Assembly: GCF_013387465.1 (NCBI RefSeq)
Contig: NZ_VYGV01000007.1
Location: 1-64,000, forward strand
Reading direction: 5' to 3'
From: Hydrogenophaga aromaticivorans
GTDB lineage: Bacteria; Pseudomonadota; Gammaproteobacteria; Burkholderiales; Burkholderiaceae_C
Length of the DNA stretch: 64,000 nt
The first letter of the stretch is position 1; each line of letters starts with the position of its first letter. This document shows positions 44,712 through 53,288 of the stretch, in pieces. Below the pieces are notes generated by a model. It did not search any database and was not told the origin of the DNA. It saw only the letters and a program-made list of their open reading frames with translations. The position numbers and the translations under genes were made by a program.

Positions 44712-45320
44712 ATGGGCACCCCCAGCACCGTCCTCATCGTGCCCGGCCTGCGCGACCACGTCGCCGAACACTGGCAGACCCTGCTGGCCGCGCAACTGCC
44801 GGGTGCGCACAGCGTGCCGCCCATGGGCCGCGAAGCGCTGGACTGCGCGGCCCGCGTTGAAGCCATCGAGCAGGCGCTGAGCGCCATCGTTGGCCCGGTG
44901 GTCATCGTGGCGCACAGCGGTGGCTGCCTGGCCGTGGCGCACTGGGCCGCGCAGACCGGCCAGGCCGGGCGTGTGCGTGGCGCCCTGCTGGCCGTGCCGC
45001 CGGATTTCGACACCCCGCTGCCGGCCGGGTATCCCGCCATCGACGCCCTGCGCGCCGCCGGCTGGTTCCCTGTGCCGCGCCAGCGCCTGCCGTTTCCCTC
45101 GCTCGTGGCCTCCAGCCAGGACGACCCGCTGGCCGCGCTGGACCGGGTGCAAGCCCTGGCGCGCGACTGGGGCAGCCGCACGGTGGACCTCGGCGCGGTC
45201 GGGCATCTCAACCCCGCTTCGGGATTTGGCGAATGGCCGCAGGCCATGGCCCTGATCGCCGCGCTGGACGGCGGCTCCGTTCAGGCCACGGGCAGGGCGC
45301 TCAGCGCCTCCAGCTGCTGA
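44712..45320 (+). CDS. RBBP9/YdeN-like small alpha/beta hydrolase
   Basis: The protein has 202 residues. It has VLIVPGLRD (YdeN-type start), the nucleophile in VIVAHSGGCLAVAHWA, and the catalytic Asp and His in SSQDDPLAA and GAVGHLNPASGFGEWP, all typical of the RBBP9 family of serine hydrolases. It is the last gene of the operon led by the oxidoreductase, 17 bases after the BKACE stop. Its 3' end overlaps the ParB-like gene on the opposite strand by 40 bases. The substrate is unknown. Confidence 0.8.
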   Translation: MGTPSTVLIVPGLRDHVAEHWQTLLAAQLPGAHSVPPMGREALDCAARVEAIEQALSAIVGPVVIVAHSGGCLAVAHWAAQTGQAGRVRGALLAVPPDFDTPLPAGYPAIDALRAAGWFPVPRQRLPFPSLVASSQDDPLAALDRVQALARDWGSRTVDLGAVGHLNPASGFGEWPQAMALIAALDGGSVQATGRALSASSC

Positions 45321-46114
45321 CGCAGCGCCGCGTTTTCCGCCTGCAACTCGCTGACCTGGGCACGCAAGCGCTGCAGTTCATCGCCCGCGACGTCGGCCGG
45401 CTGATCGGCCGGTTGCTCGGGCGCCGCTTCCGACGGTTTGCGCTTCGCGTCGCGCACCCGCTTGGCCGCCAGCTTGAGCTCGTCCTTGCCGGCCAGCGCG
45501 GCGGCCTTCTGCTCTTCGGCCGGCAGGCTGGCCACCGCGGCGGCTGCGTTGAGCGAGATCGCCCCGGACTTCAACGCCGCCACCAGCTCGGGCTCGGCCT
45601 GCTTCTGGATCTTTTCGATCATCACCACCTGGCTGCTGCTGAGCCGCGCCGCTTTGGCGATGTCTTCGCGGCTGTTCAACGGCCGGGGCTCGGGCACGGC
45701 CGCTGTGGCCGCCGGCTGGGCTGAAGGCGCATCCTGCTCGGCCGGCTCGGGCTGGGCATCCTCGCGCGGCGCGGCCAGAAACCGGGCGCGCCGCTCGGCG
45801 ATGATTTCGCGCTTGCGCAGCGCCAGCACGCCGCGCTGGAAGTCCGACACGCTGCGCCGCCCCAGGTGCTGGTCGATCATCCACAGGTGCACGTCCTCCA
45901 TGGACTGGAAGCGCGGGTTCTGCACCGTCTCGAAGGGCAGGCCGTGTTTCTGGCAGATGCCGTAGCGGTTGTGCCCGTCCACCAGCACATCGCCCCAGAG
46001 CACCAGCGCATCGCGGCAGCCCTCGGCCAGGATGCTGCGCTCCAGCGCCTCGTGTTCCTCCGGGGTCAAGGGGTCGATATAGGCTTTGAGGTCCGGGTTG
46101 ACAGTGATGTTCAT
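45281..46114 (-). CDS. ParB/Spo0J-like N-terminal domain protein
   Basis: The protein has 277 residues. Residues about 15-110 have the ParB-like fold (LERSILAEGCRDALVLWGDV then LVDGHNRYGICQ). A linker rich in Glu, Pro and Ala follows, with a helix-turn-helix-like SREDIAKAARLSSSQVVMIEKI. The C-terminus is a predicted coiled coil (about 240-272). Chromosomal homologues of unknown role are common in Burkholderiales; no parS or parA partner is adjacent, so plasmid partition is unlikely. The stop end overlaps the RBBP9 gene by 40 bases. Confidence 0.75.
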   Translation of the reverse strand: MNITVNPDLKAYIDPLTPEEHEALERSILAEGCRDALVLWGDVLVDGHNRYGICQKHGLPFETVQNPRFQSMEDVHLWMIDQHLGRRSVSDFQRGVLALRKREIIAERRARFLAAPREDAQPEPAEQDAPSAQPAATAAVPEPRPLNSREDIAKAARLSSSQVVMIEKIQKQAEPELVAALKSGAISLNAAAAVASLPAEEQKAAALAGKDELKLAAKRVRDAKRKPSEAAPEQPADQPADVAGDELQRLRAQVSELQAENAALRQQLEALSALPVA

Positions 46115-46189
46115 GAAGTCGGGGTTCGGGGAAATGGCTTGGGGGCGCGAATTGTAGAGGGGCGCGAATGAGGGGCGCCGTCGCCTGGC

Positions 46190-47086
46190 CTAGTGTTGGC
46201 GCGCATAGCGGCCGGGTGGCTGCCCGACGTGGCGGCTGAAGGCTGTGCTGAAGGTGCTGGCCGAGCTGTAGCCCACCCGCTCGGCCACCTCGGCGATGGC
46301 CACGCCGCTGCGGCTCAGCAGGTCCTTGGCCAGCGCCATGCGCCACGCCAGCAGGTACTCCATGGGCGGCAGACCGACGGCGCGCGAGAACCGTTCGAAG
46401 AACGTTGAGCGCGACAGCGCGGCCTCCCGGGCCAGCGCATCCACCGTCCAGGTGTGCGCGGGTGCGCCATGCATCAGGCGCAGCCCCACGGCCACCCGCG
46501 CGTCGGCCAGCCCGCGCAGCAGACCGGGTGGGGCGCTGTCCCCCGTGGTCGAGCGCAGCGCCTCGATCAGCAGCAGCTCCACCAGCCGGCCCAGCACCAG
46601 CTCACGCCCTGGCCGCGTGTCGAGCGACTCTTCCCGGACCAGCTTCACCAGCACCGACAGGCGCTCGATGCCACGCACGTGCAGCAACACCGGCAGCAGC
46701 GACACCAGCAGCGCGGCATCGGGTGAGTCGAACTCGAAATAGCCGCCCAGCATGCGCACTTCGGGCGGCCCGTCCTGCCGCCCATGGCGCAGCTCGGCCG
46801 CCGATCCCTGTGTGTCCCTGGGGTCCAGGAACACCGGCACCGCGGGCTCCAGGCCCGAAAGCGTGAAACCGGGTGTGGCCGGCATCAGCACGAAGTCACC
46901 CGCTTCCAGGGTGACGGGCGCCTGCTGGTCCACCGCCAGCACGCAGTCCCCCTCCAGCATGGTGCAAAAGCTCGGCTGGCCGAAAGCCGAGTAGCGCACC
47001 GCCCAAGCGCCCGCCCCGCTGATCACCTTGGAGAACACCGCGCGCGGTCGCATCAGGGCAATGACTTCGGCGAGGGGATCGATCAT
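46190..47086 (-). CDS. AraC-family regulator with cupin-type domain
   Basis: The protein has 298 residues. An N-terminal cupin-like region (FCTMLEGDCVLAVD, FVLMPATPGF) is of the AraC_cupin_6 type. The C-terminal helix-turn-helix domain contains LAREAALSRSTFFERF and VAERVGYSSASTFSTAFSR. AGGAGT supports the Met at 47086. It is divergent from an SDR gene and probably controls it through the 104-base gap, which is AT-rich (TTAAATGTGG, TTGTATTAGA). This is a common reductase-regulator pairing. Confidence 0.85.
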   Translation of the reverse strand: MIDPLAEVIALMRPRAVFSKVISGAGAWAVRYSAFGQPSFCTMLEGDCVLAVDQQAPVTLEAGDFVLMPATPGFTLSGLEPAVPVFLDPRDTQGSAAELRHGRQDGPPEVRMLGGYFEFDSPDAALLVSLLPVLLHVRGIERLSVLVKLVREESLDTRPGRELVLGRLVELLLIEALRSTTGDSAPPGLLRGLADARVAVGLRLMHGAPAHTWTVDALAREAALSRSTFFERFSRAVGLPPMEYLLAWRMALAKDLLSRSGVAIAEVAERVGYSSASTFSTAFSRHVGQPPGRYARQH

Positions 47087-47190
47087 GGCCGGACTCCTGC
47101 AAATTAAATGTGGACTACTGATTGTATTAGATCCGGCTTCTGGCCGGTATCGTTGCGCCATCCCTCAACCGAACCACCAGGAGTTCTGAC

Positions 47191-47976
47191 ATGAAAACCG
47201 TTCTGATCACCGGCTGCTCTTCCGGCTACGGCCTCGAAACCGCCCGCCACTTCCACGCCCAAGGCTGGAAGGTGGTGGCCACCATGCGCAGCCCGCGCAG
47301 CGACCTGCTGCCCGTGTCGCACCGCCTGCAGGTGTTGCCGCTGGACGTGACCCGGCCCGAAAGCATCGCCCGCACGCTGGAGGCCGCAGGCCCCATCGAC
47401 GTGCTGGTCAACAACGCCGGCCTCGGCCTCTTCGGCGCCTTCGAAGCCACGCCCATGGCGACGGTGCGCGACATTTTTGAAACCAACACCTTCGGCACCA
47501 TGGCCATGACCCAGGCGGTGCTGCCGCAGTTTCGCGCCCGCCGCGCCGGCCTGGTGGTGAACGTGACCTCCAGCGCCACGCTGGCCCCCATGCCGCTGGT
47601 GGCCGCCTACACCGCGAGCAAGACCGCCATCGAAGGGTTCACCGCCTCGCTGGCGTTTGAGCTGGAGGCCTTCAACGTGTGCGTGAAACTCGTCCAGCCG
47701 GGCTATGCGCCCACCACCCGGTTCACGGCCAACGGCGCCGAGCGCATGCAGGGCCTGGTCCCCGAGGCCTATGTGCCCTACGCCCAATCCGTTTTCGCCA
47801 CGCTGGGCCAGCCCGCCGCCACCACGAGCGAACGGGACGTGGCCGAAGCCGTCTGGCTGGCCGCGAACGACGCCTCGCCCCAGCTGCGCTACCCGGCCGG
47901 CGCCGATGCGGTGGCGCTGGCGGCGCGCAACCCGTTGTTCGCGGGAGCGGCCCGCGAGCACAGCGCCGCCTTGTGA
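47191..47976 (+). CDS. Short-chain dehydrogenase/reductase
   Basis: The protein has 261 residues. It has the Rossmann motif TGCSSGYG near the start, NNAG near residue 72, the catalytic Ser in VTSSATLAP, and the YTASK motif (Tyr and Lys). It is a classical NADP(H)-type SDR, although the substrate is unknown. GGAGTTCTG precedes the ATG. It is divergent from the AraC regulator at 46190 and its stop overlaps (TGATG) a possible start of the patatin gene. Confidence 0.88.
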   Translation: MKTVLITGCSSGYGLETARHFHAQGWKVVATMRSPRSDLLPVSHRLQVLPLDVTRPESIARTLEAAGPIDVLVNNAGLGLFGAFEATPMATVRDIFETNTFGTMAMTQAVLPQFRARRAGLVVNVTSSATLAPMPLVAAYTASKTAIEGFTASLAFELEAFNVCVKLVQPGYAPTTRFTANGAERMQGLVPEAYVPYAQSVFATLGQPAATTSERDVAEAVWLAANDASPQLRYPAGADAVALAARNPLFAGAAREHSAAL

Positions 47977-48917
47977 TGCCCGAGCGAGCCGTCATGAAAA
48001 CCCACCTGAAAACCCATGCCCCATGGGCAGCCCCCCTCGTGGCGTTGCTGCTGACGATGGGCTGCGCCTCCCCCAGGCAGCCCGCGCCCGCCGACCTGCA
48101 CCCGCAAACGCTGTCCGACGTGCAACGCACCGCGCCAGCCCGCGGGCAGCGCCCCACGGTCGCGCTCGCCTTGGGCGGCGGCGGGCTGCGCGGGTTTGCG
48201 CACGTGGGTGCCTTGCGGGCACTCGAAGAAGCCGGTATGCGCCCCGACATCGTGGTCGGCACGTCGGCAGGCTCCGTGGTGGGCGCGGCCTACGCCAGCG
48301 GCATGAGCGTCGAGCAGATCCAGCAGGCCGCGCTCGGCGTGAAGGTGTCGTCCTTGCTCGACTTCACCTGGCAAAGCGGCGGGTTCATCCGGGGCGACAA
48401 GCTCGCGAACTGGGCCAACGCCCTCATCGGCGACACCCGGATCGAGGACTTCCCCATCCGCTTCGCCGCCGTCGCCACCGACCTGCAGAGCGCGCAGCCC
48501 ATGCTGCTGGACAACGGCTCGGCCGGGCGGGTCATACAGGCGTCTTCCGCCGTGCCGGGGATGCAGGTGCCGGTGGCCTACCCCGGCGGGCACCTGATCG
48601 ACGGTGGCATCACCAGCCTGGTGCCGGTCCGGTTCGCCCGGGCCATGGGCGCGGACGTCGTTGTCGCGGTCGACATCTACTGCCAGAGCCCCCGGGCCAC
48701 CGCCGTGAACGTGCCGGCCGTGCTCGGCAAAGTCATGCAATCCCAGAGCTGCCTGATCGCCGCGCCGGAAATGGCCGAGGCGGACGTGTTGGTCGCCCCC
48801 GTTGTGGCGGTTCCGGGCATGTCCGACCGGGCCTCGCAAGAGCAGGCCATCGAAGCGGGCTACAGGGCGACACACGCGGCCTTGGCGAAGTGGCGATCAG
48901 GCACGATGATCGAGTAG
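47976..48917 (+). CDS. Patatin-like phospholipase lipoprotein
   Basis: The protein has 313 residues. A lipoprotein leader ends in LLLTMGC. The patatin domain has the glycine-rich oxyanion loop GGGGLRGFAHVGAL, the nucleophile GTSAGS, and the catalytic Asp in LIDGG (Ser/Asp dyad). It probably acts on lipids at the outer membrane. I use the ATG at 47976, coupled to the SDR stop by TGATG; a Met six codons later (47994) is an equally good start for the leader. The 79-residue gene copy lies directly downstream. Confidence 0.8.
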   Translation: MPERAVMKTHLKTHAPWAAPLVALLLTMGCASPRQPAPADLHPQTLSDVQRTAPARGQRPTVALALGGGGLRGFAHVGALRALEEAGMRPDIVVGTSAGSVVGAAYASGMSVEQIQQAALGVKVSSLLDFTWQSGGFIRGDKLANWANALIGDTRIEDFPIRFAAVATDLQSAQPMLLDNGSAGRVIQASSAVPGMQVPVAYPGGHLIDGGITSLVPVRFARAMGADVVVAVDIYCQSPRATAVNVPAVLGKVMQSQSCLIAAPEMAEADVLVAPVVAVPGMSDRASQEQAIEAGYRATHAALAKWRSGTMIE

Positions 48918-48924
48918 CGTTCTG

Positions 48925-49211
48925 CCCGGTTCGAAAACTCGATGACGTTGAAAGAGGTGGGTTCTCATGAGAATGGTGGCTTTGTTGTTGGCGCTTCTGG
49001 TGGCGGGCCTTCTCGTTGCCCGTCAATTGGGCGGCGGCGCGCCCGCCCAGGTTCAGAAGCCGGAGGCCATTTCGGATGTGGCTGTTCCCGTTGTTCCCTC
49101 AAGACCTCAGGATGTGCCCAAGTTTGAGCAGCAAGTGGAGGGATACGTCAATGATCTGGCCGCCGAGCAGGCGAAACAGTTGGAGCAGGCGGAATCGGGG
49201 AAATGACGGGG
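48925..49211 (+). repeat. Direct repeat, left copy (about 286 bp)
   Basis: This stretch begins CCCGGTTCGAAAACTCGATG and runs through a small gene to TGACGGGG. It reappears in the same orientation at 50546-50831 with scattered substitutions and one single-base gap before the ATG. The repeat covers the ribosome binding region, the whole 79-codon gene and a few bases after its stop. The 1.3 kb between the copies holds a DUF1697 gene and a cytochrome gene. Confidence 0.9.
48967..49206 (+). CDS. 79-residue single-helix membrane protein, copy A
   Basis: The protein starts with a hydrophobic segment MRMVALLLALLVAGLLVARQ, then has a Pro/Val-rich stretch (PVVPSRPQDVP) and an amphipathic C-terminal helix (VEGYVNDLAAEQAKQLEQAE). 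It could be an anchored periplasmic or cytoplasmic short protein; no known family is obvious. It matches copy B (50587) at 71 of 79 residues. The upstream AAAGAGGTGGG is a ribosome binding site. Retention of both copies with mainly conservative changes suggests it is translated and useful. Confidence 0.7.
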   Translation: MRMVALLLALLVAGLLVARQLGGGAPAQVQKPEAISDVAVPVVPSRPQDVPKFEQQVEGYVNDLAAEQAKQLEQAESGK

Positions 49212-49243
49212 GTCTGCAAATTCTTTGGAATCTTGGAGCTCCC

Positions 49244-49759
49244 ATGCAGCGCTATGTAGCTTTCCTTCGGGGTGTCAGCCCGATGAATTGCAAGATGCCA
49301 GAGCTGAAACGCTGCTTCGAAGCCGCGGGATTTCGTGATGTCAAGACGCTGTTGTCCAGTGGAAACGTGGCGTTTTCGGCGAGCCCAGCAATCGTTCCCA
49401 TCCTGGAAAAGACGGCAGAAGCGGCAATGGAAAAACACCTTGGAAAGAAATTCCAGACCATTGTCAGACCCTCTTCCTTCCTTCAGTTGCTTGTTGAACG
49501 CGCGCCATTCGCTGAGTTCGACTTACCTGCAAACGCAAAACCAGTCATCACCTTCCTGCGCAAGCCACATGAAGAGCAGATCAAGCTGCCCATCGAGAAG
49601 TCGCAAGCCTCGATCCTCAAGCTGGAGCGCACTGAAGTTTTCTCGGCCTATGTGCCAAACGAGCAAGGCCCTGCTTTCATGGTTTTGCTCGAAAGGACAT
49701 TTGGCAAAGAGATAACAACAAGAACGTTTGAAACCGTTCGAAAGTGCTCGGTGGCATAG
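49244..49759 (+). CDS. DUF1697 domain protein
   Basis: The protein has 171 residues: YVAFLRGVSPMNCKMPELK, then LLSSGNVAFS near residue 42 and VERTFGKEITTRT-type (LERTFGKEITTRTFETV) close to the end, all family features. The function of DUF1697 is unknown. The gene is visibly less GC-rich than its neighbours and uses more A/T-ending codons, which suggests recent transfer. It lies between the two copies of the direct repeat. Start support is GGAGCT before the ATG. Confidence 0.85.
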   Translation: MQRYVAFLRGVSPMNCKMPELKRCFEAAGFRDVKTLLSSGNVAFSASPAIVPILEKTAEAAMEKHLGKKFQTIVRPSSFLQLLVERAPFAEFDLPANAKPVITFLRKPHEEQIKLPIEKSQASILKLERTEVFSAYVPNEQGPAFMVLLERTFGKEITTRTFETVRKCSVA

Positions 49760-49907
49760 CGTCGTATGGCAAGAATGCCCCGCCAAGTCAGCGTGCCGTC
49801 GCATACAGGAGAACGCCATGACAGCAAACCGAATGTCAAAGTTCGAAGCGAGGCTCGTGCAGCAGTGGCGCCAAGCCCTTCCATCGAGAGGGACGGGAGA
49901 ACTCGCC

Positions 49908-50501
49908 ATGATCTCTGGTCGTGCTCGACGCGCAGTTACTGCCGCTGCGCTTTCAGGATGCCTGCTGGTCGCGCACGGCACGGCGGCCGGCGACCCGGCA
50001 GCTGGCGAACGGCTCGCCGCCGCGCGCTGCGTCTCCTGCCACTCGTCAACGGAAACGATCCACGCCACGCTACCGCTGCTCGAAGGGCAGCCAAAAGCCG
50101 CCTTCATTGCGCAGTGGCGTGCCTTCCGCGAACGCAAGCGCACCGCCCCGGTGATGGTGAGCCTTGCAGAGGAGTTGAGCGAGCAGGATGTCAACGACCT
50201 CGCCGAGTACTACGCAGCATTGCTGCCCCCGCGCGCCCCGGAATCGGCCGGTAGCGATGCCGGCCGCGCGTTGGCCGATCGCTTGCGATGCGCTGACTGC
50301 CACGGTCCGGCGTTGCAGGGGACGAACGCCGGCGCGGCACGGCTCGCTGGGCAAAAGGCGCGTTACACCGTTTGGTCATTGCAGCTGATGCGGGGCGGCA
50401 CCCGGTCGCACGGAACCGCCGCGAAGCCGGATCCGCTCTTGGCCAACCTCAGCAACGCCGAGATCGAGTCGCTGGCGGCGCACTTGGCATCGCTGAGATG
50501 A
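49908..50501 (+). CDS. Diheme c4-like cytochrome
   Basis: The protein has 197 residues from the ATG at 49908, with a signal peptide ending near AHGTAAG. Two heme c motifs, CVSCH and CADCH, occur in the two halves (RCVSCHSS and RCADCHGP). It should be a periplasmic electron carrier. A longer start at 49818 with AGGAGAACGCC would put the signal peptide 30 residues inside, so I favour the second start, which also has GGGAGAA. It sits between the two copies of the 79-codon gene. Confidence 0.75.
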   Translation: MISGRARRAVTAAALSGCLLVAHGTAAGDPAAGERLAAARCVSCHSSTETIHATLPLLEGQPKAAFIAQWRAFRERKRTAPVMVSLAEELSEQDVNDLAEYYAALLPPRAPESAGSDAGRALADRLRCADCHGPALQGTNAGAARLAGQKARYTVWSLQLMRGGTRSHGTAAKPDPLLANLSNAEIESLAAHLASLR

Positions 50502-50545
50502 CCTGGCTGTCTGTGCAGTGCGCTACAGCGCACCGCGCCGCCTCC

Positions 50546-50831
50546 CCCGGTTCGAAAACTCGATGACGTTGAAGGAGGGGGGTCTCATGAGAATGGTGGC
50601 TTTGTTGTTGGCGCTTCTGGTGGTGGGTCTTCTCGTGGCCCGCCAACTGGACGGCGGCGCGCCCGCCCAGGTTCAGAAGCCGGAGGCCATTTCGGATATG
50701 GCTGTTCCCGCTGTGCCCGTGAGGCCGCAGGATGTGCCCGGGTTTGAACGGCAGGTGGAGGGGTACGTCAATGATCTGGCCGCCGAGCGGGCCAAACAGC
50801 TGGAGCAGGCGGAATCAGGGAAATGACGGGG
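50546..50831 (+). repeat. Direct repeat, right copy (about 286 bp)
   Basis: This is the second copy of the repeat at 48925-49211, in the same orientation. It begins with CCCGGTTCGAAAACTCGATG and ends at TGACGGGG after the second gene copy. Differences are mostly substitutions, with one single-base gap just before the ATG. Recombination between copies could delete the 1.3 kb in between. Confidence 0.9.
50587..50826 (+). CDS. 79-residue single-helix membrane protein, copy B
   Basis: This paralogue of copy A has eight substitutions, mainly in the Pro/Val-rich middle and the C-terminal helix. It keeps the hydrophobic N-terminus (MVALLLALLVVGLLVARQ) and the LEQAESGK end. AAGGAGGGGGG upstream is a strong ribosome binding site. 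The next gene, a Crp/Fnr-type regulator, starts about 230 bases downstream. No function is known. Confidence 0.7.
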   Translation: MRMVALLLALLVVGLLVARQLDGGAPAQVQKPEAISDMAVPAVPVRPQDVPGFERQVEGYVNDLAAERAKQLEQAESGK

Positions 50832-51055
50832 TGGCTTGGCATGCCGTCCTAACACCACTGTTTGGGTCGATTGAGAAGCTGGCTGGCACGGCCTGCGATT
50901 TGGCTGTCTGTCGACACAGTTCGACGACCTCGATCGCGTAATGATATGTAAACCGTGTCCATCGTCCCAGCCGATTTGAGTTTGCTCAACCAAGGGGCGC
51001 TTGTCCTCCCGTGTACTCGCGATTTCGGTCGAAAAACATGGGGAGGGAGCGCAGG

Positions 51056-51772
51056 ATGGAACCATTCAACCCACGCGACAACAAGCTGTTGGCATGTTTG
51101 CCCGATGCCGAATGGCAACGTTGGGAGCCCCAGCTTGAGCTGGTCGACCTGCCACTGGGCAAGGTGCTCTACGAGTCCGGTGCGCAGCAGACCTTCGTGT
51201 ACTTTCCCACCAGCGCGATCATCTCGTTGCTCTATTCGTTGGATGACGGCTCATCGGCAGAGATCGCGGTGGTCGGTTTTGAGGGCCTGCTGGGCGTCTG
51301 CATCTACATGGGCGGCGGCTCCACGCCGAGCCGTGCCGTGGTGCAAAGCGCCGGCATGGGTTGCCGGCTGCGTGCCGATGCGTTCAAGCGTGAGTTCGAG
51401 CGTTCCATCCCGGTCAGGCACCGGAGCCTGCGCTTCGCCCAAGCCCTGATCACGCAGATGAGCCAGACCGCGGTGTGCAATCGCCACCATTCGCTGGAAA
51501 TGCAGCTCAGCCGATGGCTGTTGCTCAGCCTGGATCGTTTGCCCGGCAACGAAGTGGTGATGACGCAGGAGCTGATCGCCAGCAAGCTGGGCGTGCGCCG
51601 CGTGAGCATCACCGAAGCGGCGCACAAATTGCAGGCCGATGGGCTGATCAGCTACGCGCGCGGCCACATCTGGGTGCTGGACCGGCCCAGGCTGGAGGAA
51701 CGCACTTGCGAGTGCTATCGGGTGGTAAAGAAGGAATACGACCGCCTGATTCCAGATTGCGACGCAGTCTGA
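51056..51772 (+). CDS. Crp/Fnr-family transcriptional regulator
   Basis: The protein has 238 residues. It has a cyclic nucleotide-binding-type beta-barrel (about 20-130, e.g. QTFVYFPTSAIISLLYS) without the cysteine cluster of FNR, and a C-terminal winged helix (LIASKLGVRRVSITEAAHKL). Its effector is unknown; the barrel lacks obvious cAMP residues. GGAGGGAGC supports the ATG at 51056 (MEPFNPRDN). It converges with the DUF2254 gene, with 37 bases between stops. Confidence 0.85.
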   Translation: MEPFNPRDNKLLACLPDAEWQRWEPQLELVDLPLGKVLYESGAQQTFVYFPTSAIISLLYSLDDGSSAEIAVVGFEGLLGVCIYMGGGSTPSRAVVQSAGMGCRLRADAFKREFERSIPVRHRSLRFAQALITQMSQTAVCNRHHSLEMQLSRWLLLSLDRLPGNEVVMTQELIASKLGVRRVSITEAAHKLQADGLISYARGHIWVLDRPRLEERTCECYRVVKKEYDRLIPDCDAV

Positions 51773-51809
51773 TTCGGCTGGTTGGCGAGACCCAGGGCTG
51801 GAAGGGGCG

Positions 51810-53099
51810 TCATTGCCCGCCCCCGTCCAGCAGGCCCAGACGGCGCGCCTCCTCCTGCCAGCGGGCAAGGTCCTCTTGGTCGGCGCCCCCTCGTTCGGCG
51901 CGCGCAAGCACCCGCTGTACCAAGTCTCGCCCCGCTGCGCCGAAGCCCGATGGGGCGTTCCTGCACAGCGCGTCCAGGTGGTGCAGCAACTGCACCATCA
52001 CCTCGGTCTGTCGGGTGGCGCAGCGCGCGATGGGCTCGAAGGCCAGGGCCACCAGCGCCTCAGGTCGACTGGCCGGGGTGCTGACACGGTCATAGCGTGG
52101 CGCGCCCGAATCCGGCACCTCCGCCAGCCCTGCGATCATCAGCCGCGCCTGGCTGCCGATCACGGCGATCGCCGTGCCCGGATCGTTGACCGAGGGCGAC
52201 AGCGCACGCTCGGCAATCTCGGCCAGCACGATCAGGCCATAGGCCGCGTCCTGCTCGATGCTCCGCTCGGGACCGATCACAAAGGCCCGGCGCAGTTCTG
52301 CCAGAGTGGCTTCGTCGTCTGCGGCATCCGGTGCCCGCAGCCAGGCCAGAGGCGCACTCGGATGCACCAGGTCACCGACGGGCGCAGCAATATGTACCTG
52401 CGCGTCAAGCCGCTGCGCCAGATGCTGCAGGGCTTCGACATCGACGAACTGCACATGGCCGGTCCATTGCGCCATCACCGGCCGTGCGCCCGCGCCCGCC
52501 GATGCCGCCATCACCGCACCGGCCAGTGGCCGCCGCACCGCCTGCTGCAAGGCCGCCAGGGTGGCGCGCTCCACCGTTGCGATGGTGTGTGACACGCGTC
52601 CGATGCGCGACAGCACGTCGATGTAGCGCATGAAGGCCACCACCACCCAGGCCAGCACGACCACGGCGCAGACGAACAGTGCCATGCGCCCAGCCGGCCC
52701 ATAGCGGCCTGTGCCCATCGCCACCACGCCGACGATGGCGAAGATGAACGACGCCATGAAAACCGCCACCGCTCTCTGTGACTGCGGGTCGGCCACCACC
52801 AGCCGGGTGGCGCGCGGTGTGCCCGCATTGGCCGCCGAGGCATATGCGCTGGCCAGCACAGACAAGGAAAATGTACTGACCGCCAGCATGCTGGTGGCCA
52901 TGATGCGCAGCAGGTCGGACACCAGGCCTTCCTGCAGCGGTGGCAGCCATTCGACCGGGACCCAGGCATCGGCCAGTGCCGACCCCAACGCAGCCAGCAC
53001 AGCCGCCAAGCTCCAGATAGCCGGCTGCCACCACAGATGCTGGCGCAGGCGTTGCCACAGGAAACGCAGGCGGTCGATGTCAGGCATGGGGGCAGCCAT
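51810..53099 (-). CDS. DUF2254 integral membrane protein
   Basis: The protein has 429 residues. Membrane helices occur near 25-45, 65-85, 110-130 and 140-160, typical of DUF2254, followed by a soluble domain of about 240 residues with segments such as RRAFVIGPERSIEQDAAYGL and ALSPSVNDPGTAIAVIG. The family function is unknown; it may be a transporter or channel-like protein. Two Met codons four residues apart compete as start (53099 and 53087). It is convergent with the Crp/Fnr gene. Confidence 0.85.
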   Translation of the reverse strand: MAAPMPDIDRLRFLWQRLRQHLWWQPAIWSLAAVLAALGSALADAWVPVEWLPPLQEGLVSDLLRIMATSMLAVSTFSLSVLASAYASAANAGTPRATRLVVADPQSQRAVAVFMASFIFAIVGVVAMGTGRYGPAGRMALFVCAVVVLAWVVVAFMRYIDVLSRIGRVSHTIATVERATLAALQQAVRRPLAGAVMAASAGAGARPVMAQWTGHVQFVDVEALQHLAQRLDAQVHIAAPVGDLVHPSAPLAWLRAPDAADDEATLAELRRAFVIGPERSIEQDAAYGLIVLAEIAERALSPSVNDPGTAIAVIGSQARLMIAGLAEVPDSGAPRYDRVSTPASRPEALVALAFEPIARCATRQTEVMVQLLHHLDALCRNAPSGFGAAGRDLVQRVLARAERGGADQEDLARWQEEARRLGLLDGGGQ

Positions 53100-53248
53100 C
53101 GGGCAGGATGTTCATTCGCATCAGCGTAGCCTAATCCACTGCCGGTGGGCCGAGACAGACGCGCCTGGCGCCGCTCCCCAGGCAAAAAACCCGCACACCC
53201 AGGGGCTGTTCACCTGGCCCATGCACCGACCACCTTCACCCTTGGTAA

Positions 53249-53274
53249 TATACGAACCAGCTACAAACCGTATA
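53249..53274. promoter_or_regulatory. Inverted repeat before the ParD-like gene
   Basis: TATACG (53249-53254) and CGTATA (53269-53274) are inverted repeats 14 bases apart, just before AAGGAGG at 53275-53281 of the ParD-like gene. A ribbon-helix-helix protein binding here could regulate its own operon. The arms are short, so this is a suggestion only. Confidence 0.35.
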
Positions 53275-53288
53275 CAAGGAGGCTCACC

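Noticed and set aside
45281..46114. Plasmid partition locus
   Set aside because: No parA, no parS-like repeats and only housekeeping or catabolic neighbours; the ParB-like protein looks like a chromosomal relative.
48925..50831. Composite transposon or insertion sequence
   Set aside because: The repeats are direct copies of a small gene, with no transposase, no terminal inverted repeats and no target duplication seen.
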